The notes under the pieces: generated by a model
The model's database searches: none
Seen by the model: only the letters and a program-made list of their open reading frames with translations
Told to the model about the DNA's origin: nothing
Source of the DNA: a candidate division WOR-1 bacterium RIFCSPHIGHO2_01_FULL_53_15
Lineage (GTDB): Bacteria; Margulisbacteria; WOR-1; O2-12-FULL-45-9; XYB2-FULL-48-7
Assembly: GCA_001772335.1 (NCBI GenBank)
Contig: METM01000004.1
Span: 1 to 41,361, forward strand
DNA: 41,361 nucleotides
Direction of reading: 5' to 3'
Part shown: piece by piece, positions 15,219-21,526 of the stretch
How positions within the stretch are numbered: position 1 is the stretch's first letter
Layout of the letters: every line of letters starts with the position of its first letter
Made by a program: the position numbers and the translations under genes

Positions 15219-16775
15219 TTTGTACACCAGGTGGTTTTTCCAGTTAATATCGTCTTTTTTTGGGAAATCGGCTCTGTAATGCGCGCCGCGGGATTCGGTC
15301 CGGTCAAGCGCCGCCCGGGTGATCAGCTTGGCGACGAGGAGCATATTCTTTAACTCCAGCTCTTCCATCGAGACAGCTGGAAAATCAACTTGTCTTTCAA
15401 CTTTCTCAAGTTCAGCAAAAGTTTCTTCCAGGTTTTCTTTTGACCTGATTATTCCCGTCCCCTGCCACAGCGCGCTTTTTATCACGAGTTTATAACGTTG
15501 AACTTCGACGTCTTTCAAGCGAGGTTTAGCAGGTATGGGGGATGGGGTATGAGGTGTGGGGGATGATTCACTAAATTCTGATCTTGCCGCTAACGCAGCC
15601 CGATGGCCGAAAACAAGTCCTTCCAAGAGAGAATTCGAAGCCAGCCGGTTGGCTCCGTGAACGCCGGTCGCGGCGCATTCGCCGGCGGCGTAGAGCCCAT
15701 CGATATTCGTTCTGCCGTTGATATCGGTCTTGATGCCGCCCATGAAATAATGAGCGGCCGGGGCGACGGGAATATTATCTTTGGTAATGTCGAGGCCGCG
15801 CTCAAGGCAGGTCTTGTAGATCATCGGGAACCTCTGTTTGATCTTTTCGGGGGCGATCTGTTTGAGCGAGAGGAAAACATGGTCTTCGCCGGTCTTTTTC
15901 ATCTCTTCGACGATCGAACGGGCGACGATGTCGCGCGGGGCCAGCTCGTCACCGAAACGTTCGTTCTTATTGTTCAATAAAATACCGCCTTCGCCGCGCA
16001 CTGCCTCAGAGATCAAGAACCTGGGCAGGGCGACAATGTCTTCAAAACCCTTGATCTGGACAAGCGCCGTCGGGTGGAACTGGACGAATTCCACATCGGT
16101 GACTTCGGCTCCGGCTCGGTAGGCCATAGCAACGCCATCGCCGGTGGCGAACTCGGGATTAGTCGTGTGGAGATAGACCTGGCAGACGCCGCCGGTGGCC
16201 AAAAGAGTCGATCGAGCCAGAAAGTTTGTTTGTTGGTTGGTTTGTTGGTTGAGGGCGGAGGCCCCTATGCATTGCGCATTTTCCACCAAGAGATCGATCC
16301 CCATCATCTGCTGGAGGATCTCGACTTTGCCTTCGGCCACGACCCGTCGGCCGAGCGTTTTTTCGATCTCCCGGCCGGTTTCGTCGCCGGCATGGAGGAT
16401 CCGTCGGCGCTTGTGCGCTCCCTCAAGCGTCAGGGCGAAGGCGGTGCCGCCCGCTTCGGTTTCCGCCCGGTCGAACTGGGCGCCCATCTCGATCAGCTCT
16501 TTGACGCGGTCGACTCCTTCCGTGACGAGGACTTTGACCGCTGCTTCGTCGCAGAGGCCCGCGCCGCCCGCTATGGTATCCTCGAAATGGAATTGGGTCG
16601 AATCCCTGATCTGGTCGATGGCGGCGGCGATGCCCCCCTGCGCTTTTTCGGTCGCCGTTTCGCCGATCTTCCCCTTGGTCAGCAGGATGACCCGGCCGTA
16701 TTGACTGGCCGCGAGCGCCGCCGAGAGCCCAGCGATGCCGCCGCCGAGGATAAAGAAGTCGCATTTTTCAGCCAT
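15201..16775 (-). CDS. nadB: L-aspartate oxidase
   Basis: NadB, 524 residues, is a flavoenzyme that oxidises L-aspartate to iminoaspartate in de novo NAD synthesis. The FAD site is FILGGGIAGLSAA, and the family segments EKAQGGIAAA, QFHPTAL, EAVRGEGG, PAAHYFMGGI and YAAGECAATGVHGANRLASNSLLEGLVFG are all present. The ATG at 16775 is chosen over an upstream in-frame ATG because a TATAAT lies 9 nt before it and the FAD motif follows at once. Two low-complexity tracts insert non-conserved residues: NQQTNQQTN near 175 and SEFSESSPTPHTPSPIP near 400. No nadA or nadC is adjacent. Confidence 0.95.
   Translation of the reverse strand: MAEKCDFFILGGGIAGLSAALAASQYGRVILLTKGKIGETATEKAQGGIAAAIDQIRDSTQFHFEDTIAGGAGLCDEAAVKVLVTEGVDRVKELIEMGAQFDRAETEAGGTAFALTLEGAHKRRRILHAGDETGREIEKTLGRRVVAEGKVEILQQMMGIDLLVENAQCIGASALNQQTNQQTNFLARSTLLATGGVCQVYLHTTNPEFATGDGVAMAYRAGAEVTDVEFVQFHPTALVQIKGFEDIVALPRFLISEAVRGEGGILLNNKNERFGDELAPRDIVARSIVEEMKKTGEDHVFLSLKQIAPEKIKQRFPMIYKTCLERGLDITKDNIPVAPAAHYFMGGIKTDINGRTNIDGLYAAGECAATGVHGANRLASNSLLEGLVFGHRAALAARSEFSESSPTPHTPSPIPAKPRLKDVEVQRYKLVIKSALWQGTGIIRSKENLEETFAELEKVERQVDFPAVSMEELELKNMLLVAKLITRAALDRTESRGAHYRADFPKKDDINWKNHLVYKLGVNS
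15532..15566. repeat. Heptamer tandem tract inside nadB
   Basis: Five perfect-length 7-nt units follow one another: GGTATGG, GGGATGG, GGTATGA, GGTGTGG, GGGATGA (consensus GGKATGG). In the nadB frame (minus strand) they encode the proline/serine-rich segment SSPTPHTPSPIP, between the FAD-binding part and the helical C-terminal domain. Such an insert is not expected in NadB. Confidence 0.85.
16224..16251. repeat. GTTT/GTTG tandem tract inside nadB
   Basis: A 28-nt tract of GTTT and GTTG units (also readable as two 12-nt units) lies in frame in nadB. It encodes the repeated tetrapeptide in NQQTNQQTN. It sits in a loop before ARSTLLATGG, a conserved FAD-binding strand. Its period (4 or 12 nt) differs from the heptamer tracts, but its placement is similar. 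Confidence 0.75.
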
Positions 16776-16784
16776 CAGAAAAAC

Positions 16785-16790
16785 ATTATA
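16785..16790 (-). promoter_or_regulatory. -10 box for nadB
   Basis: TATAAT is read on the minus strand, 9 nt before the nadB ATG at 16775. The segment 17 nt upstream reads TGTAAA, a weak -35. The short distance to the ATG implies an almost leaderless transcript. It is divergent from the SWIB-gene promoter. Confidence 0.55.
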
Positions 16791-16801
16791 TAACAAAGCG
16801 C

Positions 16802-16852
16802 TTGCGTTTTACAGAGAGGAAGTGTAGAATTGCTCATCAAACGCAAAGGAGG
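16802..16852 (+). promoter_or_regulatory. Promoter and strong ribosome site of the SWIB gene
   Basis: TTGCGT (16802-16807), a 17-nt spacer and TAGAAT (16825-16830) form the promoter. A strong Shine-Dalgarno AAAGGAGG (16845-16852) follows, 9 nt before the ATG at 16862. This gene therefore has a true leader, unlike most neighbours, which fits high expression of an abundant DNA-associated protein. Confidence 0.7.
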
Positions 16853-16861
16853 CGAAAAAAT

Positions 16862-17125
16862 ATGGGAACAAGAGAACAGGCGCGCGCTAAGTTCATGAAG
16901 CCGATGAGGCCGGATGACAAGCTGGCGTTAATTGTCGGGGCCAGCCCCTTGCCGCGGACCCAGGTCGTCAAGAAGCTCTGGGCGTACATCAAAAGGAACG
17001 GGCTTCAGGATAAAAAGAACCGGAGAAACATCAACGCCGATGTCAAGCTGAAGCCGGTTTTTGGCGGCAAAGGCACGGTCAACATGTTTCAGATGATCAA
17101 GCTGGTCAATAAGCATCTTCATTGA
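16862..17125 (+). CDS. Stand-alone SWIB/MDM2-domain protein
   Basis: This small basic protein of 87 residues is nearly all SWIB domain: FMKPMRPDDKLALIVG at the start, PRTQVVKKLWAYIKRNGLQDKKNRRNI in the middle and the C-terminal MFQMIKLVNKHL. SWIB domains occur in eukaryotic chromatin remodelers and, in bacteria, as short stand-alone proteins or fused to topoisomerase. A chromatin or nucleoid role is inferred, not shown. The ATG at 16862 is selected by the strong AAAGGAGG; an upstream extension lacks conservation. A clear intrinsic terminator follows the stop, so it is a single-gene transcript. Confidence 0.9.
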   Translation: MGTREQARAKFMKPMRPDDKLALIVGASPLPRTQVVKKLWAYIKRNGLQDKKNRRNINADVKLKPVFGGKGTVNMFQMIKLVNKHLH

Positions 17126-17143
17126 TCGGTTTGTGATCCCATC

Positions 17144-17176
17144 AAAAAGCCTCGGAGTGATCTGGGGCTTTTTTTT
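17144..17176 (+). terminator. Rho-independent terminator after the SWIB gene
   Basis: A 12-bp stem pairs AAAAAGCCTCGG with CTGGGGCTTTTT (two G-U pairs) around a 6-nt loop AGTGAT, and the T-run continues to eight. It starts 18 nt after the stop codon. It is the clearest intrinsic terminator in the window. Confidence 0.9.
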
Positions 17177-17182
17177 GGACAT

Positions 17183-17211
17183 TTGAATTGCGCGCCGCGA
17201 CGGTTTATAAT
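17183..17211 (+). promoter_or_regulatory. Promoter of the small membrane protein
   Basis: TTGAAT (17183-17188), a 17-nt spacer and a perfect TATAAT (17206-17211) lie just after the SWIB terminator. The ATG at 17219 begins only 7 nt after the -10 box, so the message is probably leaderless. Confidence 0.7.
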
Positions 17212-17218
17212 TATCAAT

Positions 17219-17455
17219 ATGAGCGAATGGGGAGTTAGATTCATCGAATTCACGAACCTGAGCCCGGTCTTTAAGGGCGGCTCGGTCGCGCTCGTCGGCT
17301 TGGTCGCGCTGTTGTTTGCTTTCTGGATGAACAAGAGATGGAGAGAGCCGCGCAAAGGCGGATTCCTTGTTTTTATCGGCGTCGCGGCTTTTGTGGCGCT
17401 TTACGGCTTATTCGTTTTGATTTTTCAGCCGCAATGGTGGAAGTTGCCATATTAG
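17219..17455 (+). CDS. Small membrane protein of unknown function
   Basis: This 78-residue protein has two predicted transmembrane helices (about 20-37 and 46-67) separated by a short basic turn (NKRWREPRKGG). I do not recognise the family. The start at 17219 is set by the TTGAAT-17-TATAAT promoter 7 nt upstream; the in-frame ATG at 17183 lies within the promoter itself. It is followed by a repeat tract and tRNA-Gln. The tight promoter supports a real gene. Confidence 0.7.
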   Translation: MSEWGVRFIEFTNLSPVFKGGSVALVGLVALLFAFWMNKRWREPRKGGFLVFIGVAAFVALYGLFVLIFQPQWWKLPY

Positions 17456-17576
17456 AATATCAGAATATCAGGTTATCAGGAAGTGAATATCAGCGATCAG
17501 AAAATCAGATTTCAGATTTTCTGTTATTCTGTTTTTCTGATTCTCCCCATCTGATCTTCTGATAGTCTGATGAGCT
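17453..17576. repeat. Octamer-period ATCAG/CTGAT tract forming an imperfect inverted repeat
   Basis: This gene-free stretch is built of units of about 8 nt based on ATCAG in its left half and on CTGAT/TTCTG in its right half, so the tract is an imperfect inverted repeat centred near 17517. The best stem pairs 17495-17509 with 17528-17542 (13 of 15 positions), with a small CAGA/TCTG hairpin in the loop. The same CTGAT octamer occurs in frame at 30724-30786. It ends just before tRNA-Gln. Confidence 0.75.
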
Positions 17577-17581
17577 GACGC

Positions 17582-17655
17582 TGGGGGATCGTCTAACGGT
17601 AGGACTGCAGACTCTGACTCTGCATATCGGGGTTCAAATCCCTGTCCCCCAGCCA
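17582..17655 (+). tRNA. tRNA-Gln (CTG)
   Basis: A complete cloverleaf can be drawn: acceptor TGGGGGA with TCCCCCA, D-stem GTCT/GGAC, anticodon stem GCAGA/TCTGC and T-arm CGGGG-TTCAAAT-CCCTG. The anticodon CTG is at 17614-17616. The weak U1-A72 pair is typical of tRNA-Gln. The 3' CCA is encoded (17653-17655). Confidence 0.95.
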
Positions 17656-17684
17656 ACCCTTAAAACTGTCGAGATTTATAACCA

Positions 17685-17936
17685 ATGCCCTTTTACGTTT
17701 ATATAATCGAATGCGCCAACAAGGCTCTCTACACCGGGCTAACAAACAATCTTGATAGAAGATTTTATCAGCATCAAACCGGCAAGGGCGCCCGCTACAC
17801 AAAATACAACCCGGCAATGAGATTAAAATATTATGAGAAACACGGGTCAAAAAAAGAAGCAGCTAAAAGGGAATATCAGATCAAGTGTTGGCCAAGGACA
17901 AAAAAGTTGGCTTTGATCATGAAGCAATGCGGGTAA
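17685..17936 (+). CDS. GIY-YIG domain endonuclease-like protein
   Basis: This 83-residue single-domain protein of the UPF0213/YhbQ type has the motif YVYIIECANKALYTGLTNNLDRRFYQHQTGKGARYTK, which contains the GIY-YIG-like pair (VYI...YTG) and the catalytic arginine region. E. coli YhbQ and related proteins are linked to DNA repair or nuclease activity, but the role is loosely defined. It follows tRNA-Gln closely and overlaps the next gene by 10 nt. Confidence 0.88.
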   Translation: MPFYVYIIECANKALYTGLTNNLDRRFYQHQTGKGARYTKYNPAMRLKYYEKHGSKKEAAKREYQIKCWPRTKKLALIMKQCG

Positions 17937-18142
17937 ATGTTAAAGTTATGCCGAACGCTCGGCGGAATAAGCTCATCGAAGAAAATGGCCGCTTTAAGGC
18001 TTACCTGACCGCTCCGGCGCAGGAAGGGAAAGCCAATTCGGCTCTCATTGAGTTCCTGGCCGATCATTTTGGAACCAAGAGAAGCAAAATAAAGATCATA
18101 CGCGGTGTAAAGAGCCGGGAGAAGGTCGTGGAGATCGGTTAA
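17927..18142 (+). CDS. DUF167 (YggU-like) protein
   Basis: This 71-residue DUF167-family protein starts MRVNVKVMPNARRNKL and has the conserved core APAQEGKANSALIEFLADHF followed by KIKIIRGVKSREKVVEI. The family is widespread and small, without an established biochemical role. The ATG at 17927 fits the domain boundary; an upstream in-frame ATG would add unrelated residues. It overlaps the GIY-YIG gene by 10 nt and the deacetylase gene by 1 nt. Confidence 0.88.
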   Translation: MRVNVKVMPNARRNKLIEENGRFKAYLTAPAQEGKANSALIEFLADHFGTKRSKIKIIRGVKSREKVVEIG

Positions 18143-18939
18143 TGAACAAGAGAGCCGCGATAATTTTCTTCACATGCCTGATGTTGAATTCCTGCGCTTT
18201 TGCGGCTGCCTTTGATAAGTTCCCCGTCCTTGAATATCATCTCATCGGCCGGCCGGAGGGGCGCTGGCAGAGGACGCCGGAGAATTTCAGGAAAGATATT
18301 GAATGGCTGCATCGGAATAATTATTACCCAATGAACCTGCGCGATCTTTTGGCCGGCTTCAAGGGTTTGCCGAAAGGGAAAACGCCGGTCGTCCTGACAT
18401 TTGACGATTCCTCGTCCGGCCAGTTCCGTTATCTGCCTGACGGCAGGATCGACCCAGAGAGCGCGGCGGGGATATTAAAGGCCTTTCACGATAAGCGCCC
18501 CGACTGGCCGCTCCGGGCGACCTTCTTTCCCCTCATCGAAACGAATGCTCCCGACCGCAACCTTTTCGGCCAGAAAGGGTTGGAGGCGAAGAAACTCCGG
18601 CAGTTAGCGGAGTGGGGGATGGAGATCGGCACGCATACTTATTCGCATGATCCGTTTGATAAACTTAGCCCGGCCGGGGCGCGGCGCACGCTCGGGCGCT
18701 CGATCAAGAAACTCTCTGAATTAAGCGGAACGAATATCGTCAGTCTGGCTCTGCCGCAAGGGATCTATCCGAATGATATGTCCGTCCTCAAGGGGGAATA
18801 TCAGGGCCATGCATATGAAATAAAGCTTATGGCCGAAGTCGCCGGCGGGCTAAATCCCATAAATTTTGACCCTTTACATATCAAGCGGATACAGGCAATT
18901 GATGAAGAGTGGAGAAAGTTTTTCGGCAGAAAATTATAG
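18142..18939 (+). CDS. Exported polysaccharide deacetylase (NodB homology domain)
   Basis: This is a 265-residue secreted carbohydrate esterase 4 family protein. The N-terminus is a signal peptide (about 1-22); the sequence LNSC at 15-18 could be a lipobox, so it may be a lipoprotein. NodB motif 1 is TFDD (86-89) and motif 2 is HTYSH, with H165 and H169 as metal ligands. It would deacetylate a cell-wall or surface polysaccharide in the periplasm. The ATG overlaps the preceding stop by 1 nt. The 3' end overlaps the convergent NIF3-like gene by 6 nt. Confidence 0.88.
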   Translation: MNKRAAIIFFTCLMLNSCAFAAAFDKFPVLEYHLIGRPEGRWQRTPENFRKDIEWLHRNNYYPMNLRDLLAGFKGLPKGKTPVVLTFDDSSSGQFRYLPDGRIDPESAAGILKAFHDKRPDWPLRATFFPLIETNAPDRNLFGQKGLEAKKLRQLAEWGMEIGTHTYSHDPFDKLSPAGARRTLGRSIKKLSELSGTNIVSLALPQGIYPNDMSVLKGEYQGHAYEIKLMAEVAGGLNPINFDPLHIKRIQAIDEEWRKFFGRKL

Positions 18940-19248
18940 GCTCAGCGGATATATGTCGTAAGCCGCTTCTTCATATGGGTGAGCTTTTCTCATTGCGGCC
19001 ACGACTTTGTTTTGATCTTTCGCGGCGACAATGGCTTCCAATCTCGCCTCTTTGACCCTCTCCAGCCGGCCGATCTTGCCTATGAACGGTTTGGCCCCTT
19101 TTAGCGGGCGGAATGTGCCGGTGCCGTTCGTGGAAAACGTACAGCAATCGTAATTTTTGCCGATCCTGCCGGCCCCGGCTTTGCATATAGCAGTCCTAAC
19201 TTTTTCTAAATGGGCGAGGGGAACGAAGACAATGAATTTAACGAACAT
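18934..19248 (-). CDS. NIF3/CutA-like domain protein (YqfO insert domain)
   Basis: This 104-residue protein resembles the internal PII/CutA-like domain of NIF3/YqfO proteins: VKFIVFVPLAHLEKVRTAICKAGAGRIGKNYDCCTFSTNGTGTFRPL at the start and the signature AHPYEEAAYDIYPL at the end. Stand-alone versions are common, but their function is not defined. The start at 19248 agrees with the family's N-terminus. It overlaps the rfbC stop by 11 nt, so it is co-transcribed with rfbC. Confidence 0.82.
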   Translation of the reverse strand: MFVKFIVFVPLAHLEKVRTAICKAGAGRIGKNYDCCTFSTNGTGTFRPLKGAKPFIGKIGRLERVKEARLEAIVAAKDQNKVVAAMRKAHPYEEAAYDIYPLSL

Positions 19249-19810
19249 AAATAAAATTTGTCTCGGCATCTTTGAATTTTGGGTTCTGCGCGTCTTTTTC
19301 GGAAACGATGGCTTTCTTGACTTCTTCAAGCGGCCACTTGATGCCGAGCGCCGGATCGTTCCAGAGGAGCGCCCGCTCGTCGGCCGGGCTGTAAGCGCCC
19401 GTACAGGCGTAGATAACGTCCGTGTCGTCCTCGAGGCAGAGAAAGCCGTGCGCGAAACCCGGCGGGAAATAGAGCATCTTGTGGTTTTCGCCGGTCAAAA
19501 CTTCACCGTACCACTGGCCGAAAGTCGGTGAACCCCGGCGGACATCGACGCCGGCGTCAAAAATTCTGCCGCGGGCACACTTGACGAGTTTGCCCATCGG
19601 AGCGGGATTGGTCTGATAATGCAGGCCGCGCACCACGCCTTTTTTTGACCGGCTGTGGTTGTCCTGGACAAAAGCGTCGGTTAAGCCAATTTCCGCAAAG
19701 CCATTCTTATTGTAGAATTCCATGAAGAAGCCCCGGTCATCGCCGAAGACCTTCGGTTCGATGATCAATATTTCCGGAATAGGGGAAGGAATCGCTTTAA
19801 AATTGCCCAT
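19238..19810 (-). CDS. rfbC: dTDP-4-dehydrorhamnose 3,5-epimerase family protein
   Basis: This 190-residue cupin-type RmlC/RfbC-family sugar epimerase retains the segments DDRGFFMEFY, QDNHSRSKKGVVRGLHYQ (catalytic H64), FDAGVDVRRGSPTFGQW and PPGFAHGF. It epimerises C3 and C5 of dTDP-4-keto-6-deoxyglucose on the way to dTDP-rhamnose or related sugars. The start at 19810 is preferred: a longer reading frame would add residues that come from a palindromic repeat, and an extended -10 lies 7 nt upstream. rfbA, rfbB and rfbD are not in this window. Confidence 0.92.
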   Translation of the reverse strand: MGNFKAIPSPIPEILIIEPKVFGDDRGFFMEFYNKNGFAEIGLTDAFVQDNHSRSKKGVVRGLHYQTNPAPMGKLVKCARGRIFDAGVDVRRGSPTFGQWYGEVLTGENHKMLYFPPGFAHGFLCLEDDTDVIYACTGAYSPADERALLWNDPALGIKWPLEEVKKAIVSEKDAQNPKFKDAETNFIYVR

Positions 19811-19817
19811 TAAGCTA

Positions 19818-19826
19818 ATTTTACCA
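19818..19826 (-). promoter_or_regulatory. Extended -10 promoter of rfbC
   Basis: The minus strand reads TGGTAAAAT, an extended -10, with the rfbC ATG 7 nt after it. No -35 box is recognisable, because that region is occupied by the palindromic repeat. A nearly identical arrangement, TGGTATAAT beside a palindrome, precedes larB. Confidence 0.6.
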
Positions 19827-19882
19827 CAAAGGCCTGCCGGCCGGTAGGCAGGCAGGCACAAAGAACACGAAGGGCACAAGGG
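19824..19882. repeat. Nonamer tandem tract interrupted by a palindrome
   Basis: Units of about 9 nt related to GCACAAAGA run from ACCACAAAG (19824) through GCACAAAGA, ACACGAAGG and GCACAAGGG. Between the first and second units sits a GC-rich palindrome GCCTGCCGGCC...GGCAGGC (19832-19857) like those in porB and hup. The tract fills most of the rfbC-dsrE intergenic region. Confidence 0.7.
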
Positions 19883-19884
19883 GA

Positions 19885-19913
19885 TTGAAACTTAAAGAAT
19901 AAAACGGTAAACT
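19885..19913 (+). promoter_or_regulatory. Promoter of the DsrE-like gene
   Basis: TTGAAA (19885-19890), a 17-nt spacer and TAAACT (19908-19913) precede the ATG at 19921 by 7 nt. This again predicts a leaderless mRNA. It lies directly after the nonamer tract. Confidence 0.6.
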
Positions 19914-19920
19914 CATCAGC

Positions 19921-20340
19921 ATGAGCGCGGAAACCGTGGCTTTTATTATTAAGGACGGGCATTTTGAGAGTTTGCTCTACGCGCTCAATTTTGCCAGCAT
20001 CTCGGCCGTTGCCAATAATAAGGTCAGGATTTTGTTTGTCGGCTGGGCGGCCAGCAAACTGATCAAAGGCAACCTCGAGAAGATCGACCTGCCGAGCTCG
20101 CTTGACGAGCAAAAGAGCGAATTTGTCGCGCAATTAAAAAAACACCAAAGCCATGACCTGAAAGAATTGTTGAGTCTTGTCAAATCGGCCGGGGATGTTA
20201 AAATATTTGTCTGTACTCTGGCCGCCAGCATCTGGGGGGTGACCCGCGAGAATATGATCCCGGAAGTTGACGACATAATCGGTTCGCCCAATTTCCTGCT
20301 CGAACAGGCCAAAGACGCCAGACAGGTTTTAACTTTTTAA
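19921..20340 (+). CDS. DsrE/DsrF-like (peroxiredoxin-fold) protein
   Basis: This 139-residue cytosolic protein has an alternating beta/alpha pattern: VAFIIKDGHFESLLYALNFASIS, KVRILFVGWAASKLI and DVKIFVCTLAASIWGV. That pattern resembles the DsrE/DsrF/TusD family of sulfur-relay proteins. A single cysteine (about C98) follows the third strand, near where DsrE-type proteins hold their active-site Cys. No dsr or tus partners are nearby. The next gene, an antiporter, starts directly after its stop. The functional assignment is tentative. Confidence 0.6.
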   Translation: MSAETVAFIIKDGHFESLLYALNFASISAVANNKVRILFVGWAASKLIKGNLEKIDLPSSLDEQKSEFVAQLKKHQSHDLKELLSLVKSAGDVKIFVCTLAASIWGVTRENMIPEVDDIIGSPNFLLEQAKDARQVLTF

Positions 20341-21504
20341 ATGCATATAGAGATCACACAAGTCCTTTTGACATTGTTCTATATCCTGGTCGCCGCCAAG
20401 ATCGGCGGCGAGCTGGCCGAGCGCATAAAACAGCCGGCCGTCCTGGGCGAACTGATCGCCGGGGTGATTGTCGGCTCTTCGGTTCTCGGCCTCGTGCGGG
20501 AGAGCGGATTCATAAATATCCTGGCCCAGATCGGGGCGATTGTCCTGCTTTTTGAAGCCGGCATAACCTCCGATTACGAATCTTTCATGAAAGTTAAGCT
20601 CTGGGCGTTCATCGTCGCCTGCGTCGGCGTGGCTGTCCCGTTCATTCTCGGCTACGTCGTTTCACATTATTTTGGGCTTGGCGTGATCGAGTCGATCTTT
20701 GTCGGCGCGACGCTGACCGCCACCAGCGTCGGCATCACGGTGCGGGTTTTTCAGGACCTGGGGAAAGCCAAGGGTAAGGAAGCCCAGATCGTCATTGGCG
20801 CTGCTGTGGTTGACGATGTGATCGGCCTCATCATTCTGGCGGCGGTGATCGGCATTACCGCCTCCGGCTCTGTTTCGATCGTCAATGTCGCGCAGATCAC
20901 CGGATTGGCTGTCGCCTTCCTCGGCGGCGGGATAGTGATCGGCAGTTTTCTGGCTCCCCTGACGCTGAAATTTGTCCACGGGTTACATGTGCGCGGCGTG
21001 CTTTTCGTTTTTGCTTTTGCCTTCTGCCTGATCATGGCTTATTTTTCCCAGGCGGTTGGGCTCGCGCCCATCGTCGGGGCTTTTGCTGCCGGGCTGATCC
21101 TCTCGCGGACAGACCATCAGGAGCATGTTGCGAGCCAAACACGACCGCTGGCCGATATTTTTGTGCCGGTCTTTTTTATCATGATGGGGGCGGCGGTCAA
21201 TATCTCTCTTTTCAATCCTTTCGCGCCCGGCAACCATGCGATGCTGATCCTGGCGGGGATGCTCTTCCTGGTCGCTGTTGCCGGCAAGATCGTGAGCGGC
21301 TTCGCGGTTTTTGATAAAGTTAATAAATGGGTCATCGGGGTGGGGATGGTACCGCGGGGAGAGGTCGGCTTTATCTTTGCCGCCTACGGGCTTTCAAACA
21401 AGATCATTGACCAGCAATTATACACGGCGATCCTGCTCGTCGTCATCCTCACAACGTTCGTCACGCCGCCGATATTGAAATCGCTTCTGTCAAAGCGCGG
21501 CTAA
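20341..21504 (+). CDS. Kef-type cation/proton antiporter (CPA2)
   Basis: This 387-residue integral membrane protein has about 12 helices and belongs to the Na+/H+ or K+/H+ exchanger family PF00999. Characteristic parts are AERIKQPAVLGELIAGVIVGSSVLGL near the start, GATLTATSVGITVRVF, and the ion-site segment VIGAAVVDDVIGLII with paired aspartates. The region PRGEVGFIFAAYGL matches the late conserved motif. There is no C-terminal TrkA domain. It begins immediately after the DsrE-like gene's stop. The transported cation is not defined. Confidence 0.93.
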   Translation: MHIEITQVLLTLFYILVAAKIGGELAERIKQPAVLGELIAGVIVGSSVLGLVRESGFINILAQIGAIVLLFEAGITSDYESFMKVKLWAFIVACVGVAVPFILGYVVSHYFGLGVIESIFVGATLTATSVGITVRVFQDLGKAKGKEAQIVIGAAVVDDVIGLIILAAVIGITASGSVSIVNVAQITGLAVAFLGGGIVIGSFLAPLTLKFVHGLHVRGVLFVFAFAFCLIMAYFSQAVGLAPIVGAFAAGLILSRTDHQEHVASQTRPLADIFVPVFFIMMGAAVNISLFNPFAPGNHAMLILAGMLFLVAVAGKIVSGFAVFDKVNKWVIGVGMVPRGEVGFIFAAYGLSNKIIDQQLYTAILLVVILTTFVTPPILKSLLSKRG

Positions 21505-21526
21505 AATCTTTAATCGAGGAGCCGGC

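Noticed and set aside
17453-17576. CRISPR array
   Set aside because: The units are about 8 nt, degenerate and inverted halfway. There are no unique spacers of 25-40 nt and no cas genes.
21505-21526. Bidirectional terminator between the antiporter and treT
   Set aside because: The 22-bp gap has no stable hairpin followed by a T-run on either strand.
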